Shown here in pieces: positions 25,089-36,859 of a stretch of 64,000 nt of DNA (positions within the stretch are counted from its first letter, which is position 1; each line of letters starts with the position of its first letter). Source of the DNA: Gordionus sp. m RMFG-2023 (taxonomy: Eukaryota > Nematomorpha > Gordioida > Chordodea > Parachordodidae); contig NC_088776.1 in assembly GCF_954871325.1 (NCBI RefSeq), positions 5,463,985 to 5,527,984 of the forward strand, in the 5' to 3' direction. The notes beneath the pieces were generated by a model, which was not told the DNA's origin, made no database searches, and saw only the letters and a program-made list of their open reading frames with translations. Position numbers and translations under genes: made by a program.

Positions 25089-28000
25089 ATGGATTTAAAA
25101 TTTATCCCATTAAAATCAGTAATAGATGTATCTTTCTGGATAAGATTAAATGAGCTCAAGATAGAAAAATTAAAATTGGATGAAACAGAAGTTAGTATCA
25201 ATGGATATATGGATATATGTATTGATAATATAACATGATGAATAATATCAATATAATAGGTTCACAAATCAATATGCCGAGCATTGTAAATCTCGATGGT
25301 AGCTCTTTTGATAAGTTCTTAAACAATATCTTCCATAATATATATATAAATAAATAGGCATACAAATGTTAATAAAACAAAATTAATTTTTAATGGTAAA
25401 CTAATCATTAAAAATACTTATGAAGGGTTTTTGAATGAAAATAAAAAAGAATTATTAACTTATTATGGGAAAAAAGTACAAAGTTTAAAATTTAACAGTA
25501 ATTTATTATTTAATTTAGATATATGAATTAATGGATGGTGATGGGGTGATAAATATAAAAAAATTGTATTCTTTTTTTATACTCTGCTTTGCAGTATTTA
25601 CATATTTGGTGGTATTTTCTATATATTTATAACATAGGATGTAAAAAAATTTAAATATTATTATTGGTTAGCTTTTCCAGCTATAACCTATCCCAAAAAT
25701 TTCCATATAATTAAACAACCCATTCTTTTAGCATCTTTATTATCAGAGAATCATGTAAAAATAATCACCTATCATTGCTGATAAACCTATTTTAGATTAA
25801 AAGAATTGAATGTGAATACTTTAAGTGGCTTGAAACTGTTAAAAATGATTCTAGTAAATTTTTTATTTATATTCCTAGGACAAATTTTTATATTTAATTT
25901 TAGGTGATCGTAATATTAATTGTTTTGTGATTCATAGAAACATAAATAGTCCACATTTTAATAAAGATATTGATAATCAAATCGATAAAGAATTTAGTAT
26001 AAGTTCTATAGAACTTTTTTTCTTAAATCTTACCAAAACTCTTGTCAATTCTGAGATAAATACAATTTTTGGTGAAAATATATGGTTTGGAATGACTGAT
26101 CCATGTACCATACCCAATGAAAGTCATTCTAATGAAAATATTGATAAACAGCACAAAATTTATTATTATCCAGGTTGGAGTATGAGAAATCTCATATCAC
26201 TCATCAAAATTAGATTGGATAATTTTTTTAAACATTCAGAAAACCAAGACACAAAAAAATACCCACTAAATCCTATAGATATAAACATAGTAAGCTTTAA
26301 GTTAACTCCAAATGTATATCCACAACCTTCAAATCAAACACATTCTTATTCCTTGGGCCAGGCTTCCACATTTTTTACCTTTAAATACGTCTTTCATCTA
26401 TCCTCCTTGATTCTCAGTGACGAATTGCGCTTTGTAGGATACGAGACTGATGCAAAGGGTAGATTAGAACCAAGACATCTCGATTTATCCCCTATTTTGG
26501 ACCCGTCAGAAATATCGGAAACCGCATCTAAACTCAATATAAGACTCATGAAGTGGCGGGCCATGCCCGAGCTAAACTTGGATAAAGTTTTTGGCACCAA
26601 ATGCTTATTGATTGGTGCTGGCACGTTAGGCTGTAATATTGCTAGATGCCTTTTAGTAATCGAAATAATAATTGATAAATATTTTTTACCGATTAGGTTT
26701 TGAAATTCAATTTCAGTCCAGGGTTTAGAATAAAATTTTAACACCTTTTTTTTAAAAAAATTTTCAGTATATAAATTCATATCGGGTCATTCCATGTCAA
26801 ATGAGAAAAAAAATCAAGATTTTCGGCCGACCCCTTATCAATCTCGATAAAAAGTTGTAGGCTGATATGTTAACATTAGATCATAAACAAAATTAGGGGT
26901 CGGCCGAAAAGTGATTGATTTGACATGGAATGACCCTATCGTTATTTATATTTATTACGATTTTTTTTAATATAAAACTTTAAAAAAAACATATAATTAT
27001 TTGTACTGAAAAAAAAAATCATAGCATAATATATATATGCTGTGTATAATATTTATCTTTCATGAAAGCTTGAGCTTAATAATTTTCAATTTGATTTTAA
27101 CAATTAAACTATTGTCAAAATTCGTGTCTAGAGGTGTTTTTAGGTAGTGATGTTAAAAAATCCCGTAAATTTTTTTTGTAATTTTTTATTAGTGTTGTCT
27201 AAAAAGCCCGATTATAATTTTAGCCAAAATAATGTTATGTTAAACCTGGAGATGCTCGAGTAGGTGTGGCAGGGTCTGGACCTCTATTTGCCAAATTTCG
27301 ATGATTACATAATATTATTTTTGCTTATAAATCGACCCAAATAAAGTTTTTTAACAACACTAATCTTTATGCGCAAAAAAAATCCTTCACGTTTGAAATA
27401 GCAATTTAAATTGATCTTCCTAAAAGAATTCTTCAATTTTTAATCATCTTCACAGAAATTTTTTTTTTCTGCTCAAAATTTTAACTTTATTTTATTTTCC
27501 CCAATTTAAAATAAATTATAATTTCAAGAACCATATTAAACCAATGTTTGACAAGTATTTGTAATCTGTCAGTTAACTCCTTTCAAAATATTTTTATAAC
27601 GATTCGATATAATAGTTGATATCAGTTTCGCGGTTAAGTTGGATACTCTGAATTCTTTGATTACCTAGGGTGCCCTAATCTCCATCTGCTTCAATATTTT
27701 TAGGAGGAGCGCCATTTTTAACAAAAAAATTATCAGTATATACTTAATTATCCAAATTAAAGAGGAATCAAAAATTCTAGATAATTATACTTCATTTTCC
27801 GAGTTAGGGCCATCACGGCCTAATCAGCTGTTCCATAAAAATTAAAAAAAATAAGGCCTGGGGCATTAATCATATAACTTTTATCGACAACGGTACCGTT
27901 TCTTATTCGAACCCGACTCGCCAATCGCTTTATACCTTTGACGACGCGTTATCCTGTTCCGGGAAGCTGATGGGTGGAGATAATGAAGCCATCGATCGTA

Positions 28001-31000
28001 ATACGGGAAAAGCTATCATAGCGGCTCGAACCATTAAAAAAATATTTCCTAAAGCTGTAAGAATTTCCTTGGTGTTTTAATTCGAATATTATATTTAAAT
28101 ATTATTTATAAGGACCCTGTAAAAATGTCTGCCAAAATAACGATTACAAAATCTGGGCAAGATAAGAATACCAAACCCGGACCGAGTCGGATAATAAATT
28201 ATGTTTTTATAACCCGGGCCCTATGTCTTTAGAAAGAAAAGGAAGAGAGAGAGTGAGAAAGAAATACGGGTCTATAATTGCGTTTTTTGAATATCAGAGT
28301 AGCGAAGGTTATAACATGACCGTGCCATGCCCGGGTCACCCCTTATCTTCAACTGCGTCACCCATGCTGAGCTCTCCTTTGAATGACAACGAAAATTTAA
28401 CCGAACCTTACGACAAATTTAAAGACGTGAAATTATTGGAAACTTTGATTCAGGCCCACGATGCTATCTTCTTGTTGACCGATACGCGAGAAAGTAGGTG
28501 GTTGCCCAGCGTTATAGGAGCCATAATGGAAAAGGTTCAAAGTTTAAAGTATTTTTGGTACACTTGTATATAAATGAGTACTAACGCCATTTGTAACGGT
28601 GTTCCTTTTTCGTTCCTTTTTTTTGAAATGTAACGGCATTTTTTTTTGCAAAGTAACGAAAAAATAATGTTTAATGCAATGCTATAAAATACGATATATT
28701 GACTTGATATATAATATAATAATCTATTCCTCAAAACCCATAAAATTAGAAGTAGAGTTTTATCGTTATACCGACTCTTCCACGTGACTTCAAAACCACA
28801 TTTAAATGGCTGTTTATGTAAAGTTTAATAGAAAGAAGGAACTAAATTATGTATATAGAGATAGGCTTATCGTATAAAGTTATAACCTAAAAAGTTTGCT
28901 TATTTGTTTGAGAGGGGTAGTAGGGGTAATAAAATAATATTTGTACTATTTCATATACAGTATTTTATCTTGTACATGAGTTCATTTTTTTTCTTACATA
29001 AAAATCAAAGATATTATTATTTTTTCTTTATAAATAAAGATTGTTATAACCGCAGCTCTAGGGTTAGACTCATACCTGATTATGAGACAAGGAAGCAGGA
29101 CGCAGAAAATTTCTGATGAAAATGTCGAAAATCTCACCGAAAAATTTGGCCAGATCAACGCCGATAATTACACTAGTGATAATTGTCCGGGGCTTTCACC
29201 TAATACAGGTTTTTATTATTATTATTATTATTTTACACGCAAAATTAATTTTTCTACGACCGAACCTTCAGCATTCATTTCTAAGTCTACTGATTTACCC
29301 CTCATTTTATCACGAATTCGCTGCTAATTTTTATATACTTCACCGCAGCGCTAGCTGTGAATGTATGGTTAAACAGTCTCTAATTAATGAATATTCTAGA
29401 GAATTAACTTCGCCTATTTGTCACCATTTTTTATTATTATTGCTATCTTTATATGTGACACTGATAGCACTTAATAATGATTCTATATATACGCTTGTTA
29501 TATTTGCGAAACGGTATATAACTCTTCTGTAAACACCGGTAACACAAAATATAACTGAAATTAGATTCCCGGAAATATTTATCCCAAAAATCTCCATTTT
29601 TTTTTTCGTCATGATTTAAACGTTTTCCCATAACCTAAGTATCAAAGGGTCAATCTCGCATTACATTAAAATTGATCTTTTAAGTGCTTCTAACCTTTGT
29701 TTCACCATTCAAATTTCTATCAGGCTCAACTTGTCCTATTTTACATTTAATAAAAAAACTGAATGTGATGAGGCTTAAGAGCTACTATTTATCTTTCTGA
29801 ACTTTTATAACGATAATAATTTTTAAAAAACGAATGATTAATTATATTTTTAAAGAACCTGATTATCGTCATTTCACATCCTAATATACTCATTAATAAA
29901 TTTGCCTTTTGGCGCGGCCTTTGACAGTTTTCATCATAATTCTGAACTTTAAAAAAAAAATATGCGAAATTCTGGCCCGTCCATATATAAAAAATATTTG
30001 GATTTCAGGTGGGACCGGAAGTTTAAAAAAATTATTTTTTGGGGAATTATCTCGGAAATTTAAATAATTTATTAAATTAAGATTTTTTAAAAAACTTTAA
30101 AAAGATGGATTTTAGGAATCTCGTCATTCTAATTATTGAACCCCTTTTAATTTATTTTTCGTTTTACACTTTTCAGGTGGAAGCTTTGAACCAGTATCAG
30201 GCGAAAAACTGGGCTGTTACTTTTGCAACGATATAATAGCCCCCAACGATACGACCCACGATAGAAGCTTAGATCAGCAATGCACTGTCACTAGACCCGG
30301 TCTGTCATTTATGGCCACCGGGTTTTCGGTTGAATTGTTGCTCTCCATCATCCAGCACTCCATGGGGTTGAACCTTTAAATTCATTTTTTTAAGAAATAT
30401 AAAATACATTGGTGAATTTTTGAAGATTTCGCAAAACGCTTTGAGGGTTTCCTGGCGTGGGCCTGAAATTCCGCTAATCGTTTAGCGATAGCGATATCGT
30501 CCTCGATTATTTATTTTTTTTCGCAATTTTTATTTACATGTAAAACAAAAGAGGCTTACATCGTCTTTAACTTCTTTAAATACCTTCCTATCTTTTAAAA
30601 TACAAACCCATTATCAGATTTAACATTCACATATTTTACATTTTCCTTTTTTTTAACCTAAAATCTTTGCTATTATAAATCCTATATAATAAGGAATGTT
30701 CGCAGTTTTTTCGTTTTCCCGCATTTAAGGATTAACATTTATGTTATCTGTGGGAAATGTTAAATCCCGAGTTTCTCCTTCTTTATCGTTTATTGGCAGT
30801 TTTTCAAAATTACCCAGGCAGGTCAGTTTCCCCTCTGATTTCTTTTCTCCACCTTTTTATGGTCTTGGGGGTCGTTAATTGTTACAACCATTATTGTTTT
30901 CATGCCACATGTCACCCATTATCCTTTTCGTTTAAGTCCCACGTAGGTCTTCCTCGAAGCCTTGATCCCATTTTCCAACGAATTAAATCCCTCAATCCAA

Positions 31001-32932
31001 TTATCTTTCGTTCAACGTGCCCATACCATCTCAATTATTATTTCCATTACAACTCCAATTGCTGCTATATCAATTCTTTCTCGCCTTTCAAAATGCTACC
31101 TTCTTCCTCAATGTGGTGGAAATTTGTCAACTTCTCCGGGCGGCTAATGTAGTTTAAAAAGGTTTCCTGTGGCCTGAGGTAGAATATAATCAGCGTTTTC
31201 TTCGACGGGATGTAAAAATCATTTAAAGAATGATGTCGGGAAGGGCATCCGATTGGAAAAACAAACTCCCCAAAATTCACTTACGGTTATAACAAAATAA
31301 ATCCCAATTTTAACTGTATTCGTTTAAAAATAGATAAATTTTGTAGTGTTTTTGTTCCCTATTCTTATACTATATATATTTAGGTTTTATTTAAATATAA
31401 TAATTAACATGTTTGTGTTAGCCAAATCAAAGCTTTAAAATGTTCTATATAATTTGCTATTCAAAGAAAATTAGTTTTTCTGCTACCCTAACTCTTCTGA
31501 AAAAGGGCACACTGAAAAATATAACTTGATTTGCAATGATTAATTTCCAAATATATCGTAAACGGTTTTTATTTAAATCCATGAGGGTGGGGAGGCTAAA
31601 ATGTCATATTAGTATCTCATCATAGACCCGGACTTTAATCATCCCTACCATTTTGCTGAAAAGATATCGTTAATTCACGCAAATGCATTGGCTGTAATAC
31701 ATTCCACGGTAATATATGTTTTTCTCGATAATATTCCCTCGGACCATGCATTTAAGGTTATGCGTTTTGCGGAAAAGGTTTCGCTGATTTGACATATAAT
31801 CAATCTAAGGCTAGAAATAAATCGGGGTTTTTTTAAAACATATTTTATAATAAATGTACAAAAGGATAAACGCCCCCGCTATATCTAACGCTAATCCATC
31901 GTTGCTAAACTCCTACAATACCGAACCAAATAGTAATATAGAATCTTGTTTAGGTATCGTGCCTCACCAGATTAGAGGATTTTTGTCCAATTTTTCCACC
32001 ATACACCCGTTAACCCTTGCCTTCGATAAATGCACCGCATGTTCAGATAAGGTTATTTTCGTTTATAATTAATCGCATTATTGGTAAGTGGCAACTTGTC
32101 CAAAATCATCATCAAAACCCCGTAAAGTATAAGGTCAAAGTTTAGAACCCAAACCCGAGTCTCAGAACTGGAATCCAAAATCCTTCTTATTAAATATTTA
32201 GGGGCCAGAAAACTCCCAACTAATTTATATGTAAGGTATTATTACATAAAGTTGAAACTTTCTTTAGTGATACATTTTTAGGAAGTTTATGAAGGAAAGA
32301 AAGAAAGAATTGTGTTTACACATTTTTTTTGAAATTTTCCAATGTTTTAGCAGCAGAGTTTGAGCGGATATTTGAACTCAGATAAAAATTATGAGAACTT
32401 TTTGGACGGCATTTAGAAAAATATTATAACCGGAATCCTTTTTCTTTAGTTGACGGTTTCGAACTCTGGTTAAGTTAAGATAAACATAATTAAACGAATG
32501 ACCTCAATTATGATCATATTAGACAAATTGTACTGTCTCCCCGTTCCGCCTGTTGACTAGTCTGAAAAAATAATACGCAAGCCTCTAGATTTCGATGCTA
32601 GATATCCAAACCTTTCTACCATCTATGAACATAATCTTCAGGCTTGTGAAATACATTTTTGGCTAAATAATCGGGTTAGCCATTTTTAAAAATCTAGCTG
32701 TTTACCTAAAAATGGCCATCAATCACGCTTTCAAAAATAAATAATTATCATATTTAAAAAAAAGGTACTAAATATCTATCGATCGGAGCAGAAATACGAA
32801 TTTTTAACTAAGGTGTTCGATTCTCAAAGTACTTTCCTGGAGGAGTTTACTGGTCTCAAAGATTTACTAGAAGAAGCGGTTAATCAAGATATTACGGCAT
32901 TTAGCAGCGAAGATGAAAGTTCGATGGCTTGA
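25089..32932 (+). CDS. ATG7: ATG7, ubiquitin-like modifier-activating (E1-like) autophagy enzyme
   Basis: Seen: 12 exons at 25089-25218, 25260-25314, 25358-25517, 25638-25754, 25796-25853, 25904-26655, 27856-28056, 28298-28534, 29040-29208, 30177-30366, 31865-32051 and 32765-32932, keeping one frame for about 807 residues. The N-terminal domain aligns with ATG7 ([36 protein letters not shown]). The adenylation domain has the ATP loop [10 protein letters not shown] near residue 411, [15 protein letters not shown] and [10 protein letters not shown]. The catalytic cysteine is in [11 protein letters not shown] (about residue 662), and zinc CxxC pairs lie at about 640/643 and 746/749. The C-terminus is acidic, as in the family. 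Known role: activates ATG8 and ATG12 for transfer to ATG3 and ATG10 in autophagosome formation, in the cytosol. Human ATG7 has 703 residues; the extra length lies mainly in the N-terminal domain. The exon 3/4 junction is unusual. Confidence 0.95.
26784..26936. mobile_element. Palindromic MITE in ATG7 intron 6
   Basis: A 153-bp hairpin with ends GGGTCATTCCATGTCAAAT and its inverse, and inner arms around CGGCCGACCCC. TATC flanks both sides (26780-26783 and 26937-26940), consistent with a 4-bp duplication. No coding sequence. The superfamily was not assigned with confidence. Confidence 0.85.
27190..27362. mobile_element. Foldback MITE in ATG7 intron 6, second subfamily
   Basis: Ends TAGTGTTGTCTAAAAAG and TTTTTTAACAACACTA pair with each other, like the 12316 family termini, but the interior differs. 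Flanks TTTTTTAT (27182-27189) and ATCTTTAT (27363-27370) agree at six of eight positions. Confidence 0.7.
30760..31290 (-). mobile_element. LINE C-terminal fragment in ATG7 intron 10
   Basis: Read on the minus strand, broken frames contain [14 protein letters not shown] and MVWARRTKDNWI, resembling the tail of a non-LTR reverse transcriptase protein (arginine/glycine-rich, then a KTW-like motif). The plus-strand open frame over the same bases is its antisense. Family uncertain. Confidence 0.4.
32558..32708. mobile_element. Fragment of the 12316-family MITE in ATG7 intron 11
   Basis: Shares the diagnostic stretch ATAATCTTCAGGCTTG, the preceding CTATGAAC and the following GTTAGCC with the complete copies. 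The outer termini are lost, so no target duplication can be read. Confidence 0.65.
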
Positions 32933-32992
32933 AAGCTAATAATTCATCATTATTATTTATTTTATATTTATAATATTTTCTATTTGATTATA

Positions 32993-32998
32993 AATAAA
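32993..32998 (+). promoter_or_regulatory. Poly(A) signal of ATG7
   Basis: AATAAA about 60 bases beyond the ATG7 stop codon, in an AT-rich context that makes chance occurrence possible. Confidence 0.5.
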
Positions 32999-33480
32999 AT
33001 TATTAATCAAGTTTCATCTATGGATAAAAATAGCCGTTTTGTGTTGGGTTATTAATTTTTTTTAAAAACAATTCACATAATACAATAAAACTTGTATCAT
33101 TTTTTAAAAAAAATTATTTATGACTTTTGTTCCAACTTTTAGCTTCATTTTTATTTCCTATCCCAGGAACTTTATATGCCAGTTATTAAAGTAGCGTGAT
33201 ACTATTTACTTTTATTTAGTATCGAGTTATTTTAATCTCACAACCCTCTTTTAAGATTGGGTACATTTGTCGTTAATGCCGATTTAGTAAATTGTGTTGC
33301 TGTTCAGCTAAAGTTTTCAAATTCTTATTCGACCGTATATTTTTTTTAAAAAACTAATTGTATTCGACTCGAATAATCATTTTCAAGTATATGTCCGGGT
33401 GATAGTTAGATAATTGAAAATATTGGGTATGCTGTATAATGTGTCTTTTCCTAGTACGCACAAGGTTATTATGGTTATAT
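32999..33480. other. Intergenic DNA between ATG7 and the LINE
   Basis: AT-rich sequence. No feature was recognised. Confidence 0.4.
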
Positions 33481-33499
33481 GAACAAATTTATCCAAAAA

Positions 33500-36400
33500 A
33501 CTTCCTTCCATTCGATTGGAGAATAATAAAGTCATAATTGACCAAGACGATCAGATGGCACTATGGTTAGATTACTACCTGAATATTTTTGAATCAAGGA
33601 AACCAGCTATAATATTATCTGACCAACAATCTACACCTCAAACTACCTCACAATTTTCATTAACTGAAATCTCTACTTTTAGGAAACTCAAAAGGCTCCT
33701 GGCCCAGATAAAATCACTGGGGAACATCTTACAGCGACTTTAAATGCTGTACCACGTTTCCTGCTAATCATCTTCAATATAATTTGGTCTTCTGGGATGA
33801 CACCTAAGGGCTGAAATTTTACCTTTGCAACTTCCCGAAAACCTCAAACCCTAATAAATTCCTCAATAATAGGGCAAGAGCACACACTTCGACCGCATCC
33901 AAGATCTTTTTGGCTTTCCTCAAGATTCTTATTCTACAAACGTCACAAATCTTCGCAAAATATATTTGTGCTTATCGCCCAGGTAAAAATATCATGGAGC
34001 CATTTCTTACTATTAACTCTTTACGTTTATTGATTTTAAACGGGCGTTTGATAATGTTAATCATGATGCTCTCTGGAAAATACTATTAGAGGTTGGGGTT
34101 GATACAAACTTAATTAAGATTTTAAGAAACCACTATAACATCTTACTACCTCCTGCAGACTAGACAAAACCTCTCCATCTTTTAATATTAAGAAAGGAAT
34201 AAAACAAGGCTGTGCCCTTTCCCCAATTCTCTTTAACATAGTAATGAACAAATTTCAAAGATAGATTCTGCCAATCTACGGGAACTTAACTCATTTCCAA
34301 ACAATATACCATTTAGAGAAAGGATAATATCCTATCCGGATGATGTAGTAATTATTATCAAAGACCTTGAAGAAACTTATAATCTTATCCAACTGAAATC
34401 TGTAAGTTTTAAAGTTGGGGCTGGAAATAAATTTTAAGAAAACCCTCATCCTTTTAGGTAGATACACTAGAGAACTGCACGGGCTGTCCGTAGCCCGACC
34501 CGAGTCACGGGCTCGGGTCGTGTTCGGACATTAAAAAATATTTTATGGGCTCGGGTCTGGTTGTAAGAGCTGTCCCACCCGAAACCCGATCCGACCCGAA
34601 AAAAATAATTATATAAATATCCTAAATTATCATTATAATTCATAATGACAATTATAAAACTATATCATATTTTTTTTATTACATTTTATTCTTAAAATAT
34701 AAAACAGATAAACATATAATTTTCAATTATTATTTTATAATTTATATAACAACCATATCCCAAACTATTTTTTTTATGTGATTACATTTTGTTACATTGC
34801 ATTGCATAGTTAGCGATATTATTATATACTTTACTTTCATCATATTCTATCAAGTTAAATAAAATATATTTTACTAATATCTATTTAATTAAATAGCCTC
34901 ATATTTTCATATTATAAAAATTATTTCAGTGGATACCAAATTAAAAAAGTGGTAAGATTATGCCAAATTCAAAAAAGTGGAAAGATTAAGAGAAATGAAT
35001 ATGAAGTAAGGCTAAATGCCAATGGAAAATCTGCGGTCTGGAAAACGTATTCATTTATATATGATGAAAACAAAGAAAAACTTAATTATGTAAGTTGCAA
35101 TTTTTGCCATTTATAATTCTATAACACATACATAAAATTAATGATATTATGAAATTACTTTAGGTATAAATCAACTAAAATGGCATAAATGCATATTTAA
35201 AATAGAGAGTAAAAAGACTCAATTAACAATTGTTAGCCTTTTTGGTACTGATCCCATAAAACTCAAAATTTGTGCCAAAATTAAAAAAGGATCATGATTT
35301 GTGGACGTGATTTAAGATCATTTGATGCTTAAAGGCTTTGTTGATTTTTGCCAATAATTTGCCAAAATTAACTCAATATATGGAAATATTGATGTTAAAA
35401 GCATCATTCCAAATTTCACGACAATTTCTAGAAATTTAATAGACGCTGTTCATGGTATACGCAATAAATTATTTCCAAAATTAAACGCATATATGAAAAA
35501 GGGTCGATGTACTGATAACAAATATATGAAAATATGGTTAAATTTTTATAGTTTTTAGATTCGAATGTATTTTAACTTTTTTATAATATTTTTTACAAAT
35601 TAAATAAAATGCAACTTAATATATATATCTTGATTAGATTATGGCCGTCAAATAAACTTTTATTTAAGGTGGTGATGAATAAATACACATAATTTTTTTT
35701 TGCTTATTATAATATTCAAACTCAAATTGTAAAATTTTATTGGGGCTCATGTCGGGTTGGAGTAAAAAATGTGTGCTCCGGTCGGGCTCGGACAAAAAAG
35801 TTTTTTAATTCGAGCTCGGCGGGCTCGGGCTGCGAAATTCCTTTGCAGACCTCTAAGACACACACCTCCCGTAAGAGTATTGTTATTGAATCAGAAGTCA
35901 TTAAGATAGTTACCAAAATTAAATATCCGGAATTACCTACCTTGAACAATAGAGGGGTCTGTAAGGAAGCACTTAAATTAAGGATACAAAAATCTAGAAT
36001 AGCCTTCTATAAGTACTTCAAGCTTTGGGAGATAAGGGAGATACCGGCCTTCACAAGATTACGAATCCTTAATTCCTTTGTGATCCCTATACTGTTATAC
36101 GGCTGCGAAACTTGGGAAATTAGCGACAACAGGATACTTGAGACGTTTATTAATAAGTGCTTAAGAATTATAAAAGGAGTTCTCTACCCTAGAATCGAAT
36201 GAATTATGGAAACTATCAAAACATACTCCTTTCCATGTCATACTATAGAAAAAACGAATTAATTTCTTAGCTCACATTCTGAGACACCCCAACTGCAATT
36301 TGGTTCATGATGCTTTAAATTGGCTCTTTACCTGCAAAGGTAAGTCATACAGCAGATACAAGACATTATGGTTTCACCGGGTACTGAAAGATGTCGCTGA

Positions 36401-36853
36401 CCTGAACAGAAATTGGTAACAGTTCACTAGACTGAACAACAATTAAAAATCTATCAAAAAGCTTCTTAAGGTAAAATCTAGGTGCCTAAGATGAAATCCC
36501 CTATCCGTCACTTTACTCTTACCCACAACTATTCCCTTCCTCTCCCTCAACTACCTCAAGAGTACAGGTTTTTTTTCAATTTTTCTTTCCTATTTAATAA
36601 CATATTTTTCTTAAATGTGACTCATTAAACATTAACTTAAACTAGACTTCCCCTATCCAATCATAATTAGATAAAATTAGGACAGTAGGTATGGGTGTGG
36701 GCTGTACTTATTTAGCCCTTTCCCCTCTTAATCAGCTCATAGACGTTTAAACGATAATCTTCGGACTATTGTGCGTACAAGTATGTGCGGCTTGCCCACA
36801 AATGTATAAAGGGCTTCTCATATTTTCTTCCCTGATTACTTTAATAAAACCAA
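33500..36853 (+). mobile_element. Degenerate LINE (non-LTR retrotransposon), interrupted by a hAT
   Basis: Broken frames read as a LINE reverse transcriptase in order. They begin DDQMALWLDYYLNIFESR, then KAPGPDKITGEHL with the A(P)GPD motif in a shifted frame, then IKQGCALSPILFNIVMNKF, and a degraded catalytic box YPDDVVIII in place of YADD. After the hAT insertion come the thumb and C-terminal parts: FTRLRILNSFVIPILLYGCETW and LINKC-type residues, a GCETW signature of RTE/CR1/Jockey-like LINEs. It appears 5' truncated, with no endonuclease seen, and carries many stops and frame shifts. The 3' end is probably near 36853 at AATAAAAC. The clade was not assigned. Confidence 0.8.
34468..35855. 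mobile_element. hAT element inserted into the LINE
   Basis: Termini begin TAGAGAACTGCA on the left and TAGAGGTCTGCA on the inverted right end. GC-rich subterminal motifs (GGGCTCGGGT, GCCCGACCCG) lie inside both. The flanks AGATACAC (34460-34467) and AGACACAC (35856-35863) match at seven of eight positions, and both lie in LINE sequence. The interior has a BED-finger-like remnant near 35020-35110 (VWKTYSFIYDENKEKLNYV, then CNFC) and no intact transposase. Confidence 0.88.
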
Positions 36854-36859
36854 TTAGAG

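Noticed and set aside
26394-26780. Minus-strand open frame of 128 codons
   Set aside because: It is the antisense of ATG7 exon 6, whose plus-strand translation matches ATG7 throughout.
28223-28573. Plus-strand frame starting [14 protein letters not shown]
   Set aside because: Its first part is ATG7 intron 7 and its end is intron 8; only 28298-28534 is coding, as exon 8.
29116-29532. Plus-strand frame of 138 codons
   Set aside because: It is a shifted frame over ATG7 exon 9 and the following intron; the exon 9 frame matches ATG7.
30757-31152. Plus-strand frame of 131 codons
   Set aside because: It reads antisense to a LINE C-terminal fragment in ATG7 intron 10; no protein family fits it.
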